The notes beneath the pieces are model-generated. The model searched no databases and had not been told where the DNA came from. It was given only the letters and a program-made list of their open reading frames with translations. Position numbers and translations under genes: made by a program. 64,000 bases of DNA from Zobellia nedashkovskayae (GTDB lineage: Bacteria > Bacteroidota > Bacteroidia > Flavobacteriales > Flavobacteriaceae). This document shows positions 1-10,600 of this stretch, one piece after another. Every line of letters starts with the position of its first letter. Positions within the stretch are counted from its first letter, which is position 1. The DNA is taken from assembly GCF_015330125.1 (NCBI RefSeq), contig NZ_JADDXR010000002.1:3422685-3486684 (forward strand), written 5' to 3'.

Positions 1-540
1 AAAAGGTTTCAGGAGTCCATAACAATGGCATATCATCGCTTTCATGGCTTAGAAACACGAATTGTACGAATTTTCAATACTTATGGACCTCGAATGCGTT
101 TGAACGATGGTAGGGTAATCCCAGCATTTATAGGACAGGCATTAAGAGGAGAGGATTTAACCATATTTGGAGATGGAAGTCAAACCCGCTCTTTTTGTTA
201 TGTAGATGATGAAGTAGAGGGTATATATAGACTGTTACTTAGTGATTATGTTTTGCCAGTGAACATTGGTAATCCCCATGAGATTACCATTAAAGATTTT
301 GCAGAAGAAATTGTAAAGTTAACAGGAACTAACCAAAAAGTCATTTACAAGCCATTGCCACAAGATGACCCTATGCAAAGGCAACCGGATATTTCAAAAG
401 CAAAGGAGATTTTAGGATGGGAGCCAAAAGTATCCAGGTCAGAAGGAATGAAAAAAACTTATGAATATTTTAAAACTTTACCAGAAGAGGAATTATATAA
501 AAAGGATCACAAAGATTTTAAAGATTACAATAAGGTGTAA
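1..540 (+). CDS. UDP-glucuronate decarboxylase (UDP-xylose synthase), C-terminal part
   Basis: This is the 3' part of an extended short-chain dehydrogenase gene, and its 5' end lies outside the window. The frame is open from base 1 and reads KRFQESITM before the first internal ATG at 25. In this family the lysine of the YxxxK catalytic motif sits directly before RFQE, so the first visible codon is probably that lysine. NTYGPRM, the [15 protein letters not shown] segment and NIGNP are typical of enzymes that convert UDP-glucuronate to UDP-xylose with bound NAD. The product would feed the surface polysaccharide made by the genes that follow. The family call is strong; the exact nucleotide-sugar product is inferred from similarity. 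Confidence 0.88.
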   Translation, partial: KRFQESITMAYHRFHGLETRIVRIFNTYGPRMRLNDGRVIPAFIGQALRGEDLTIFGDGSQTRSFCYVDDEVEGIYRLLLSDYVLPVNIGNPHEITIKDFAEEIVKLTGTNQKVIYKPLPQDDPMQRQPDISKAKEILGWEPKVSRSEGMKKTYEYFKTLPEEELYKKDHKDFKDYNKV

Positions 541-929
541 TGTTTTATAAAAAAGCTAAAATTAAAGGAGCGAATCTATTTTTATGATTGCTCCTTTTTT
601 TATGTAAAAAAATGATATTGATGTTGGAAGTTTCTTTTTAATTAAGAGAGTGACAGAATTTAGTTACGTTACTAATGTTAGATCTATTTGTTGGTCTATT
701 CCGTAAGTACGTAGGAATAATTATATTTATAACTTAATCTGTTTTTGCGATTAGCCGATTTTTTTAGGGCGTACAACAAGATTAATTAGAAGTTCCAATG
801 TTAAGGTTTAGTTTTGTGTTTATAATTTAAAAGAACTTTTAGTGATTTTTAGATTATATTTATATGTTTGGCTAAGGTTTGAAAGAATTTTGGCACCCCC
901 AAATAAAGTGAACTATAAACCAATTTAAT
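541..929 (+). promoter_or_regulatory. 389-nt gap with a probable promoter for the aminotransferase operon
   Basis: Apart from the terminator at 563-602 there is no gene here. TATGTTTG at 863-870 exactly fits the Bacteroidota -7 consensus TAnnTTTG. TTTA at 838-841, 21 nt upstream, is a three-of-four match to the TTTG -33 element. The start site would be near 877, giving a leader of about 50 nt before the TTG start at 930. Confidence 0.45.
563..602 (+). terminator. Intrinsic terminator after the UDP-xylose synthase gene
   Basis: An inverted repeat (AAAGGAGC with AATC against GATT with GCTCCTTT, one bulged base) is followed by a run of T. It begins about 20 nt after the stop codon and probably ends the first transcript. 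Confidence 0.7.
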
Positions 930-2060
930 TTGAAAACAATTACGAAAGACAAGATATGGCTGTCTTCTCCCCACATGGGAGGGGGCGAACAAAAATATGT
1001 TCAAGTGGCCTTCGATACCAATTGGGTAGCCCCTTTGGGTCCTAATGTAGATAACTTTGAAAAATCTATTAACCTGTTCTTAGGTGGTAGTAGCAATGTT
1101 GCAGCACTGAGTTCAGGTACTGCTGCCATTCATTTGGCTTTGGAGTTGTTGGGAGTAACTAAAGATGACGAAGTTATTTGTCAAAGTTTTACTTTTTCGG
1201 CATCTGCAAACCCCATTATGTATCTTGGCGCAACACCTATATTTGTAGATAGTGAAAAAGATACGTGGAATATTTCTCCAAAATTACTTGAAGAGTCTAT
1301 AAAAGACCGAATTGCGAAAGGAAAAAAACCGAAAGCAATAGTAGCCGTCCATCTATATGGTATGCCTTATAAGGTAGAGGAAATTGCTCAGATTTCGGAA
1401 AAGTACGGAATACCCGTCGTAGAAGATAGCGCAGAAGCACTAGGTAGCAGTTTTAAAAATAAGAAATGTGGTACTTTTGGAGCAATAGGTATTTTATCAT
1501 TTAATGGTAATAAAATTATCACTACTTCTGGTGGCGGAGCTTTGATTGCCAAAGATGAGGCTACAAAGAACAAAGCGGTATTCTTAGCAACTCAAGCTAG
1601 AGATGATGCACCGCATTACCAACATTCTTCTGTAGGATACAATTATAGGATGAGCAATATTCTTGCAGGTATTGGTCGCGGTCAAATGGAGGTGCTTCAG
1701 GATCGCGTTGATCAAAGAAGATTCAATTACAATTTTTACAAAAAACATCTTGCTCATCTTCCTGAAATACTATTTTTAGAAGAACAAGATGGGTATTATT
1801 CGAATAGATGGTTGACTTGTGTTCTGATGCCCTCATTTGCAATTAGAGAAAAAATTCGTTTAGCTTTATTAGAAGAGAATGTAGAATCAAGACCTTTATG
1901 GAAGCCTATGCATTTACAACCAGTTTTTGCTGAATTCCCTAACTATAATGATGGTACATCTGAAGACCTTTTTAATAGAGGGCTATGTTTACCTAGTGGC
2001 TCCAACCTTTCGCAGAATGACCTAGAAAGAATTGTAGCACTTATTTTAACCAAAATTTAA
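930..2060 (+). CDS. DegT/DnrJ/EryC1-family PLP-dependent sugar aminotransferase
   Basis: A 376-residue fold-type I aminotransferase that would transfer an amino group from glutamate to a 4-keto nucleotide sugar in the cytoplasm. The probable PLP lysine is K195 in SFNGNKIITTSGGG. SSGTAAIHLAL (phosphate contact) and VEDSAEALGS (the Asp that pairs with the pyridine nitrogen) are also clear. The start is TTG at 930; no in-frame ATG covers the conserved N-terminus. Its stop is four bases before the next gene, a FlaA1/CapD/PglF-type 4,6-dehydratase. The pair is therefore likely to make a UDP-4-amino-4,6-dideoxy-HexNAc of the bacillosamine type. The family is certain; the substrate is inferred from the neighbour. 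Confidence 0.9.
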   Translation: MKTITKDKIWLSSPHMGGGEQKYVQVAFDTNWVAPLGPNVDNFEKSINLFLGGSSNVAALSSGTAAIHLALELLGVTKDDEVICQSFTFSASANPIMYLGATPIFVDSEKDTWNISPKLLEESIKDRIAKGKKPKAIVAVHLYGMPYKVEEIAQISEKYGIPVVEDSAEALGSSFKNKKCGTFGAIGILSFNGNKIITTSGGGALIAKDEATKNKAVFLATQARDDAPHYQHSSVGYNYRMSNILAGIGRGQMEVLQDRVDQRRFNYNFYKKHLAHLPEILFLEEQDGYYSNRWLTCVLMPSFAIREKIRLALLEENVESRPLWKPMHLQPVFAEFPNYNDGTSEDLFNRGLCLPSGSNLSQNDLERIVALILTKI

Positions 2061-2064
2061 TCTG

Positions 2065-3996
2065 ATGATAAAAGGATATTTAGTAAATAATGCGCATAAA
2101 TATGCATCTAAATGGTTAGTCTTAGCCATTGATGTAGTAATGATAGCTATTTCTTTTGTGTTGTCTTACATCATAAGATTCAATCTTACGTTAGATTTTG
2201 ATCTTGACAAACTATTTGTTCAATTACCGATTATATCTTTAATTGCATTGGCTTCGTTTGTTTTTACAGGCTCTTATAAGGGGGTGGTTAGACATACGGG
2301 TGTTAGGGATGTTTATAACATTTTTAATGCAATTTGTCTCTCGAGTATTTTGTTGATATCAATGGTTTTATTTAATCGTGAATTAGGAGTTTTTGAAAAT
2401 TTCACTGTTCCATTAGGTATTATCATCATACATAGTTTGTTAAGCTTTGTAGCTCTTACCGCTTCTCGATACGTATTTAAATCACTGTATAACAATTTCA
2501 TATCTAGAGATTTTAAGGTGAACAAAAATGTTTTGATTTTTGGAGCTGGAGAGTCTGGAATATTAACTCAGAGTGCTCTTGTAAACCATTCCAAAAGTAG
2601 AGTAAGAGTTGTTGGGTATATTGATGAAGATGATAAAAAAATCGGAAAGCAGATAAATGGAGTAAAAGTATTTAGCAAAGATGTTCTAAATAGGGAGTTT
2701 ATTCTTAAAAATAGTATTTCAGAAGTTATTTTTTCAATTCAAAATATCGATCCTAAAGGTCTTAAAGAACTAGTTGAGGGTCTTGTAGATTTCCCTGTTC
2801 AGGTTAAAATTGTGCCTCCAGTAGAGCAGTGGATTAATGGTGAGCTTAAAGTTTCTCAAATTAAACAAGTGCAAATTGAAGATCTTTTAGATAGAGCTCC
2901 AATTAATATAAAAAACTCTAAAATATCTGAGGAGGTTAAGAACAAGGTCGTTCTTGTTACCGGCGGAGCTGGGTCTATAGGAAGTGAAATTGTACGTCAA
3001 GTGTGTACGTATGATTATAAATCACTAATTATTATAGATCAATCGGAATCTGCCCTATATGATTTGCAACAAGAATTAAAGCAAAATGGCTTTCATAACT
3101 TCATGCCTATTGTAGGAGACGTACGAGATAAAAATCGTTTAAATAATCTTTTTCAAGAATATAAGCCGGACATTGTATTTCATGCAGCTGCTTATAAGCA
3201 TGTGCCGTTGATGGAATACAATGCTTACGAAGCTATTAAAATTAACGTAGCAGGAACAAAAGTGGTTGCTGATTTATCAATTAGTCATAATGTAGACAAG
3301 TTTATTTTTATCTCCACGGATAAGGCCGTAAACCCGACTAATGTTATGGGTGCCACAAAGCGAATTGCGGAGATGTACATTAGCTGTATGCAGCAAAAAG
3401 GGAAAACGAAATTTATTACTACACGTTTTGGTAATGTTTTAGGTTCAAATGGATCGGTTATTCCTCTTTTCAAAAAGCAAATAGATAAAGGAGGTCCTTT
3501 AACGGTAACGCATGAAAATGTAACTAGATTTTTCATGACCATACCAGAGGCTTCACAACTAGTTTTGGAAGCGGGTGCCATGGGCGATGGTGGTGAAATC
3601 TTTATTTTTGATATGGGCGAGTCAGTAAAAATATTTGACTTAGCAAAAAACATGATTAAACTTTCAGGTCTTAAATATCCTGAAGACATTGATATTAAGA
3701 TAACTGGTTTACGTCCAGGGGAAAAATTATACGAAGAGTTGTTGGCGAATGGAGAAAATACTTTACCTACTTACCATAAAAAAATTATGATAGGTAAAAC
3801 AAGGGAGCTTGATTATGTTTCTGTACGATCTAGAATAGATGAGCTTTGTGTATCTAATATGTTCTTCAATGAAAGTACGGTGAGTTTAATGAAAGAGATA
3901 GTGCCTGAATTTATTTCAAACAACTCAGAACTATGTTCGTTGGACAAGAAGAAAGAAAATAAGACTAAGAATCATCCTCTTAAAAAAGTCTTATAA
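2065..3996 (+). CDS. Membrane-anchored nucleoside-diphosphate sugar 4,6-dehydratase (FlaA1/CapD/PglF family)
   Basis: A 643-residue protein. The first 140 residues hold about four transmembrane helices. A CoA-binding-like Rossmann domain follows (about 150-270), then a catalytic SDR domain from about 290. NAD-binding GGAGSIGSE is near residue 299 and the active-site stretch STDKAVNPTNVMGATKR near 417. In that stretch Met replaces the usual Tyr of YxxxK, which is the norm for this family. The expected reaction is dehydration of UDP-GlcNAc to the 4-keto-6-deoxy sugar at the inner face of the membrane. The gene begins four bases after the aminotransferase stop, so the two are co-transcribed. The substrate is inferred. 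Confidence 0.92.
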   Translation: MIKGYLVNNAHKYASKWLVLAIDVVMIAISFVLSYIIRFNLTLDFDLDKLFVQLPIISLIALASFVFTGSYKGVVRHTGVRDVYNIFNAICLSSILLISMVLFNRELGVFENFTVPLGIIIIHSLLSFVALTASRYVFKSLYNNFISRDFKVNKNVLIFGAGESGILTQSALVNHSKSRVRVVGYIDEDDKKIGKQINGVKVFSKDVLNREFILKNSISEVIFSIQNIDPKGLKELVEGLVDFPVQVKIVPPVEQWINGELKVSQIKQVQIEDLLDRAPINIKNSKISEEVKNKVVLVTGGAGSIGSEIVRQVCTYDYKSLIIIDQSESALYDLQQELKQNGFHNFMPIVGDVRDKNRLNNLFQEYKPDIVFHAAAYKHVPLMEYNAYEAIKINVAGTKVVADLSISHNVDKFIFISTDKAVNPTNVMGATKRIAEMYISCMQQKGKTKFITTRFGNVLGSNGSVIPLFKKQIDKGGPLTVTHENVTRFFMTIPEASQLVLEAGAMGDGGEIFIFDMGESVKIFDLAKNMIKLSGLKYPEDIDIKITGLRPGEKLYEELLANGENTLPTYHKKIMIGKTRELDYVSVRSRIDELCVSNMFFNESTVSLMKEIVPEFISNNSELCSLDKKKENKTKNHPLKKVL

Positions 3997-4036
3997 CCTT
4001 TTAATTTGCTATTATTGCACAAAAATACAAAACACT

Positions 4037-4840
4037 ATGTCCGTAAAAAAAATAATTTCAGTTGATGTTTTTCAATTTTTAAAGACTGTTATTCCTATTA
4101 AAATTGTTTTTCTTGTATTACTATCTTCTTGTGCGACTAAGAAAGAAGTTGTATACTTTCAAAATACAGGAGATTTTGAAACGTTAGTAGATAAAAATAG
4201 TTTTACACCTAAGTTTAAGATTGATGATTTAGTAAGCATTTATGTATCTACATTAGATAGCGAAGCTAGTGCGCCATTCAATTTATTCAGAGGTGGTTCA
4301 GAAGGTGGAGTAAGGCCTGAGCAAGTTGATTATTTAGTAGATAAAGACGGTTCGATAGATTTTCCTGTTGTCGGTAAAGTTAAAATTGCAGGTCTCTCAG
4401 GTGAAGAAGTGAAAGAACTACTCAGAGATAAACTTTCTGACTATCTTAAAGACCCTATAATAAATATTAGATTAAGAAATTTCAGTATTTCAGTATTAGG
4501 AGAAGTGCGTAGGCCGGGCACATATCCGGTAGACGGAGAGCGAATAACAATCATGGAGGCTTTGGGTTTTGCAGGGGATTTAACTATTAAAGGCAAGCGT
4601 GAAAACGTTATGGTTATTCGTGATTTTGATGGTACAAAAGTTTACACCAGAATTGACCTTACAAAAAAGGAAGCACTTAGCTCTCCGGTTTATTATTTGA
4701 CACAAAATGATGTGGTTTATATTGAGCCAAATAAATCGGCAATTACTGCTTCTGCTTTGGATAATCGGGCAACAATAGCAGTTTCTATAGCATCTATACT
4801 TATCACCGGAACAATTCTTTTGATAACTAGAACCAATTAA
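4037..4840 (+). CDS. Polysaccharide export outer-membrane lipoprotein (Wza-like, SLBB domain)
   Basis: A 267-residue exporter subunit. A hydrophobic segment ends in a lipobox, LLSSC, with the lipid-bearing cysteine at C32. The polysaccharide export domain begins near residue 60 (FKIDDLVSIYV), and an SLBB beta-grasp region follows (SVLGEVRRPGTYPV). A C-terminal hydrophobic segment (about 245-263) is typical of Bacteroidota homologues and may cross the outer membrane. It sits 36 nt before the Wzc-like kinase, the usual partner in Wzx/Wzy-dependent secretion. With Wza it shares domain type, but it is shorter. The role is well supported. Confidence 0.92.
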   Translation: MSVKKIISVDVFQFLKTVIPIKIVFLVLLSSCATKKEVVYFQNTGDFETLVDKNSFTPKFKIDDLVSIYVSTLDSEASAPFNLFRGGSEGGVRPEQVDYLVDKDGSIDFPVVGKVKIAGLSGEEVKELLRDKLSDYLKDPIINIRLRNFSISVLGEVRRPGTYPVDGERITIMEALGFAGDLTIKGKRENVMVIRDFDGTKVYTRIDLTKKEALSSPVYYLTQNDVVYIEPNKSAITASALDNRATIAVSIASILITGTILLITRTN

Positions 4841-4876
4841 GTTAAAGTAGGTCTACTACAGTTTATAAAAAACAAA

Positions 4877-7261
4877 ATGAGCTTAAATACTCAGAATCCA
4901 ATATCAAGCAATACACTCAATTTTAAGGAGATATTGAATACATACACTGCACAGATTAAGTGGTTTGTTTTGTCAGTTATAATTGCATTTATAATTGCCT
5001 TTATTTATATAAGATATGCTACGCCAAAATTTGCTGTTCAAACACAAATTCAAATACTAGAGGATAAAACAACTGGTTCCGAACTTGACGTTTTTCAGGA
5101 TTTAAATTTATTAGGTGGCGGTAAGAATAAAGTGGAGGATGAGTTGCAGCTGATAAGTTCTCGTTCTAATTTTATTAGAGTTGTAAAGGAATTAAACTTG
5201 AACACAAAAATTTTGGTTCAAGGAAATATTAAAGAAAAAGAATTATATAGAAATCCTCCTATAAATATAAATTTTATTGCTGCGGACTCTATATTAAATA
5301 GAGCCGAGCTAGATTTTTTTATTACTATTTCATCATCTACAACATTTGGATATACCGAAGAGGAAGACCAACCTGTAAAAATATATGCTTTTGGTAAGAA
5401 TATCTTAACGGATATTGGTGATATAGTGATAACACCTAATGTAGGGGTTTTTGAAAGTTATAAAGATAAAAAAATTAGAATTTCGGTAAGACCTATAGAA
5501 GACGTTTCGCAGGAATATAGAACAAGAATTATCGTTACTTCTACGAGTGAGGCGTCAAATATAGTTAACTTAACGCTTGAAGACCCAATTAAAGAAAAGG
5601 CAGCAAATATTCTTGATGCGGTAGTAAGAATTTACAATGAGAACGCTATTACTGACAAACAGGCTATTGCAGATCGTACCTCGAATTTCATAGACGAAAG
5701 AATAGCTAATATTTCTTCAGATTTAGCTAGTGTAGATCAGTCTGCACAAGATTTCAAGACAGAAAAAGGGGTAACAGATATAGCGGCGGAAGCTAATGTT
5801 AATTTAAATGTAGGAGTTGCTAATCAACAGGAGTTAGCAAACGCCAGAAATCAACTGAACATGGCTGCATCAATGCAGGATTTGGTACAACAACAAGATA
5901 GTTACGAGGTTTTGCCAACAAATATAGGGCTTTCTGACCCCACTATTGCTAGTACTACAGATCGTTACAATCAATTGGTATTAGAGCGAAAAAGGCTTTT
6001 AAAAAGTTCAAATGAGAAGAATCCGGTAATTATAAATTTAGATCAGCAAATAGCTGGTCTAAAAAGTAGTATGCAATCGAGCTTGAGCAGTTCGGTTAAT
6101 AATTTAGGGCTTACAGTAAATTCTTTAAGTGGTCAGCAGGCTCGTTTCAATTCTAAAATATATTCATCTCCTGCAAATGAGAGAGCACTTAGAGATATTA
6201 CTAGGCAACAACAGACAACAGAATCGCTTTACTTGTATCTTTTACAAAAAAGAGAGGAGGCGCAAATTTCAGCAGCCTCAAGTTCTCCCAAATCTAAAAT
6301 TGTCGATCAAGCATATAGCGTTAGTAAATTGCCGGTATCACCAAAGAAGTCATTAGTTTATTTGGCCTCTTTTATTTTGGGTATGTTGATTCCTTTTTTC
6401 ATTATATATATGAAGGAATTGCTAGATAACAAAATACACAATATGCATTCTTTGGAAAAGCTAGTGAAAAATGTTCCGATTCTAGGAGAGCTTCCAAAAT
6501 TGACTAAAAAGGATGAAAAGTTTGTTATTAAAGAAGATAGGTCCGTACTTGCAGAGTCATTAAGAATAATTCGCACAAACCTTGATTACCTTATAAAATC
6601 AAAACGAAATAAAGCAGGGAAAAGTAATATTGTTTTTGTTACGTCTAGTGTGCCAGGAGAAGGTAAAACCTTCCTCTCTACCAATTTATCTATGATACTG
6701 GCCAGTACAAATAAAAAGGTATTATTAATTGGTGCGGATATAAGAAACCCTAAACTTTATACATTCTTTTCAAGTGGTAATGTAGATAAAATGCAGAAAC
6801 CAACCAGAAATAAAGATGCTGGTCTTACGGAATATTTGTATGATAATACCATAGAAGTCAGGGATATTGTTAATCCAATGCTTGTGCATAGAAATACGGT
6901 AGATGTAATATATTCCGGTAGGATACCTCCAAACCCGGCAGAATTATTAATGAGTGATCGGATAAAGACATTATTTGATCAAGTTTCTGAAACCTATGAC
7001 TATGTAATAGTAGATACAGCCCCTTTGATGGTTGTGACAGACACTTTGTTAATAAGTGAGCATGCGGACTTACTTTTATATGTTACCAGAGCAGGAGTCA
7101 CAGAAACTAATGCTGTAGAATACCCTATTAAGCTTCAAGAAGAAGGAAAAATAAAAGGTTTGTCTTTTATAGTTAATGACGTCGATTCCTCTAATCTTGG
7201 CTATGGCGGTAAATACGGATATGGCTATGGTAAAACCCAGAAAAAATGGTGGAAGTTCTAA
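4877..7261 (+). CDS. Wzc-like polysaccharide co-polymerase and tyrosine autokinase
   Basis: A 794-residue bacterial tyrosine kinase. It has an N-terminal Wzz chain-length domain with a first transmembrane helix (about 30-50), a long periplasmic coiled region with a GNVR-type segment, a second helix (about 495-515), then the cytoplasmic BY-kinase. Walker A PGEGKT lies near 593-598, Walker A' LLIGADIRNPK near 615-625, and Walker B YVIVDTAP near 709-716. The C-terminus carries the tyrosine cluster expected for autophosphorylation (GYGGKYGYGYG). It would control chain length and export together with the Wza-like protein. Its likely phosphatase is the PHP protein encoded at 13851-14591, separated from it by one giant gene. 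Confidence 0.94.
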   Translation: MSLNTQNPISSNTLNFKEILNTYTAQIKWFVLSVIIAFIIAFIYIRYATPKFAVQTQIQILEDKTTGSELDVFQDLNLLGGGKNKVEDELQLISSRSNFIRVVKELNLNTKILVQGNIKEKELYRNPPININFIAADSILNRAELDFFITISSSTTFGYTEEEDQPVKIYAFGKNILTDIGDIVITPNVGVFESYKDKKIRISVRPIEDVSQEYRTRIIVTSTSEASNIVNLTLEDPIKEKAANILDAVVRIYNENAITDKQAIADRTSNFIDERIANISSDLASVDQSAQDFKTEKGVTDIAAEANVNLNVGVANQQELANARNQLNMAASMQDLVQQQDSYEVLPTNIGLSDPTIASTTDRYNQLVLERKRLLKSSNEKNPVIINLDQQIAGLKSSMQSSLSSSVNNLGLTVNSLSGQQARFNSKIYSSPANERALRDITRQQQTTESLYLYLLQKREEAQISAASSSPKSKIVDQAYSVSKLPVSPKKSLVYLASFILGMLIPFFIIYMKELLDNKIHNMHSLEKLVKNVPILGELPKLTKKDEKFVIKEDRSVLAESLRIIRTNLDYLIKSKRNKAGKSNIVFVTSSVPGEGKTFLSTNLSMILASTNKKVLLIGADIRNPKLYTFFSSGNVDKMQKPTRNKDAGLTEYLYDNTIEVRDIVNPMLVHRNTVDVIYSGRIPPNPAELLMSDRIKTLFDQVSETYDYVIVDTAPLMVVTDTLLISEHADLLLYVTRAGVTETNAVEYPIKLQEEGKIKGLSFIVNDVDSSNLGYGGKYGYGYGKTQKKWWKF

Positions 7262-7290
7262 AAAGCATTATTTCTTATAAATAGAGTAAC

Positions 7291-7320
7291 AAAAATCCTG
7301 AAGCAATTCAGGATTTTTGC
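7291..7320 (+). terminator. Intrinsic terminator of the polysaccharide operon
   Basis: A perfect 12-bp stem, AAAAATCCTGAA against TTCAGGATTTTT with a GCAA loop, lies 30 nt after the kinase stop and ends in T-rich sequence. Confidence 0.85.
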
Positions 7321-7372
7321 TTTTCAAGAAGAAATTTTATTTTCATCAAAAACAGGGTTATTTTATTTTTGA

Positions 7373-7570
7373 AAAATCACTACTTTCGTTTATTCTAACG
7401 AAAACTATTCCCCTACATTATTTTTGCCATTATTAATCACTTTTCTTAAAACAAGAGCGATGCTATGCCAATCTGTGAAATTTCTAATGAGATACGGTTT
7501 TAAAATCATTTGTAATTTAACGGAATTCAATCCTCTTTTAGCGAAAATAAGTAGGGTATTCAGGCCTTGA
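7373..7570 (+). pseudogene. Possible remnant of a coding sequence (unrecognised)
   Basis: The plus strand stays open for 65 codons between stops, with no proper start codon, and ends in FNPLLAKISRVFRP followed by TGA. The reading looks protein-like, but I cannot assign it to a family. The minus strand is also open across 7405-7611, so chance openness is possible. I list it only because it fills most of the 380-nt gap between the kinase operon and the giant secreted protein. Confidence 0.2.
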
Positions 7571-7583
7571 AGTGTTATTAGAT

Positions 7584-7591
7584 TATATTTG
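7584..7591 (+). promoter_or_regulatory. Probable -7 element for the giant secreted protein
   Basis: TATATTTG is an exact match to TAnnTTTG; no good -33 TTTG is seen upstream. Transcription would begin near 7598, about 44 nt before the ATG at 7642. That argues against the longer in-frame GTG start at 7600. Confidence 0.45.
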
Positions 7592-7641
7592 TTAATTGTG
7601 TGAGAACACATTTATTAAGAAAATGCCAAACAATATTTGAT

Positions 7642-10600
7642 ATGAAAAATAATTACATAACAAGTTTTTTAATTACTTGTTTAACAGTCTTTTTTATAGG
7701 TAGTTTCCGAATGGAGGCACAATTGCCAGATGAATTTGTTAAGGTAGATTTAACAACAGGTTTGGCCAACGCTACAAGTTTCACTTTTACGCCTGATGGA
7801 CGGGTCTTTATATTAGATCGTTTTGGTGAAATTTTAATTTATAAGCCTGATACACAAATTACTGTTTCAGGTGGTGTGCTCCCTGTTTTTCATGAATTAG
7901 AAGATGGTTTGGTAGGAATAGCGGTAGATCCTAATTTTGAAACAAATAGTAAAATTTATTTGCATTATGCCCCGTTGGATTTTATTGGGAACAGAGTTTC
8001 TAGATTTAGTGTGGTTGGAGACGCTGTAGATTTTTCTTCTGAAGAAATAATTATTCAATGGTCAACTAGTAGAACTGCTGAGTTTCACTCTGGAGGTGAT
8101 ATGGATTTTGATTCTCAGGGAAATTTATTTATAGCTACTGGAGATAACACCACGTATGGTCCAAGACCGTATGCGCCTATTGATGAAGAAGTATCAGATA
8201 TGAGTGCTGAGAAAGCATCCTCGAATACAAATGATTTAAGAGGGAAAATACTACGAATTAAACCTGGGGCAGGTAGTAGTTATACCATACCTTCAGGAAA
8301 CTTATTTGCTACCGCTGCACAGGGAAGACCTGAGATATATGTAATGGGTGCTCGAAACCCTTATCGAATCCATGTGGACGAAACAAATGATTGGTTGTAT
8401 TGGGGTGAAGTTGGTCCTGATGCAAATGACGATAGCGTTCTTGGTCCAAAGGGATTAGATGAAATTAATTTAACAAAGGCCCCTGGCAATTATGGATGGC
8501 CTTATTTTTCAGGAGCTGATAATGATATTGACGAGCGCTATGCTTATCAAATTGATTATGCTGATACGCCATACTATAATGATCCAGCAGCTCCGGTAAA
8601 TATCTCTAAATGGAATACAGGGGCGACAAATTTACCACCTGCTCAAGAAGCATGGATTGAAAAATTTCATAAATGTTACTTGGCTGGTTTTCGATATAGA
8701 TATGATTCTGAATTATTGGATGAACAAAGGTTGCCAATTGAGTTTGACGGTCTCTTTTTTTACTACGATTTTAATACTAGTCAAATATGGGCAGTTGAAA
8801 TGAATGCTAACGGAGACATTGTTTCAGAAGAACAATTAAAACAATCTGTTTTTCCGGGTAGTGGTGGTGGAGGTAGTGGTTATATTGATATGGAAGTAGG
8901 CCCAGATGGTAAGTTGTATATCTTGGCTTATGGAGCTGGTTGTTGTCCTGATGATGTGGGTACAGGTAGGCTTATTAGAGTAGATTATACAGGAATTACT
9001 TCAAATTCACCTCCTTCTGTAGTAATGGAGGCTGATGTTACCAACGGTCCACTGGATTTAACGGTTAGTTTTACAGGAGAAAACACTACTGATCCAAATG
9101 GAGATACCCCATTGACTTTTGCTTGGGATATTGATGTGGATGGAACTGTGGATTATACTACTGAAAATATTACGCATACCTATACAACAGCAGGTACTTA
9201 TACGGCGCAGTTAAAAGTAACTGACCCAGAGGGAGCGGTTGGTGCAAAAACTATTACTATATATGCAGGAAATTCTACAGCAAATTTTAATTTTTCTTCG
9301 CCGGTAGATGGTGGAATTTTTGGTTGGAATGATGACTTTACACTAAACCTAACCGGAAATGATCCTGAAGAAGGAGATATAGACTGTGCGGATATAAATG
9401 TTATTCCCTCTCTTGGGCATTTGAATCATTTTCATGATGATAATACAATAGATGCCTGCAGTACGAATCTTACTTTAGACGATGGAGGGCATGACATAGA
9501 CGGCGAAATGGATATTTATTTTGTCTTGAACGCGAACTACACAGATACAGGAGGTTTAATTTCAAGAGATCAGATTATACTTCATCCAAAAAGAAAAGAA
9601 GCTGAGTTTTATGATACTCAAAGTGGAACGACAATTATAGATAACAGTTATGACCTAGAGGGAGCAGCGGAAGCATTGCAGGTAGATAATAATGGTTATA
9701 TTTCTTTTTCAGGCCGAAATCTGCAAAACATTACAGGAGTAAAATATTTGGTAGCTTCTGGTAACTCAGGTGGTACTATTGAGCTGCGAGTAGGTAGTGT
9801 AACAGGTTCTTTAGTTGCAACTACGGCCATACCTGCAACAGGAGGGAGTGATCAATGGTTGACCGTTGAAACATCTATAACTGCACCTAGTGGAAAGAAC
9901 GATTTATATTTTGTCTTTAAGAATGCTGCGGCACAACAAGATATTTTTAGGTTAAACTATGTTGAATTTATAGGAGATGGTGTTTCGGTAGATAATTCTG
10001 CACCTTTTGTAAAAACAGTACAACCTGATGGTAATTCTTCAGTAGCTGTATCGTTTTCAGAATATGTAAACCAAACTACAGCAGAAAATTTATCTAATTA
10101 TTCTATTGATAATGGAGTAAGTATTTCATCAGCAATATTACAACCAGATAATAGAACGGTCGTTTTAACAACCTCCGCACTATCATCTGGCACTAGCTAT
10201 AATATTAATGTTGCTAATGTTCAGAATATTAGTAATATATCAATGGTAAGTGAAAGCTTATCGTTTATGGTGTTTGAAGAATTTCGTATGAATGTTGGAG
10301 GAGGTGAGATAACCTTTGAAGGAAAAACGTTTTTAGCTGATGATTACTTCACAGGTGGTGATACATTTTCTAAGAATGTCGATATAGCAGGAACCACAAA
10401 TGATGCAATTTACCAAAGTGAACGTTTTGGTGCTAATTCAGGTGGTTATGGGTATGATATACCTGTGGGTGTAGCTGGGGAGTATGATATTCGCTTGCAT
10501 TTTGCTGAAATATTTTTTAGCGTAGCTGAGGACCAATTGGACAAAGGCATTGGAACTAGAATATTTAATGTGATAATCGAAGGAGAGCAAGTATTGACCA

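Noticed and set aside
7600..7641. GTG start that would lengthen the giant secreted protein by 14 residues
   Set aside because: The extension is polar and would bury the signal peptide, and the likely transcription start is near 7598.
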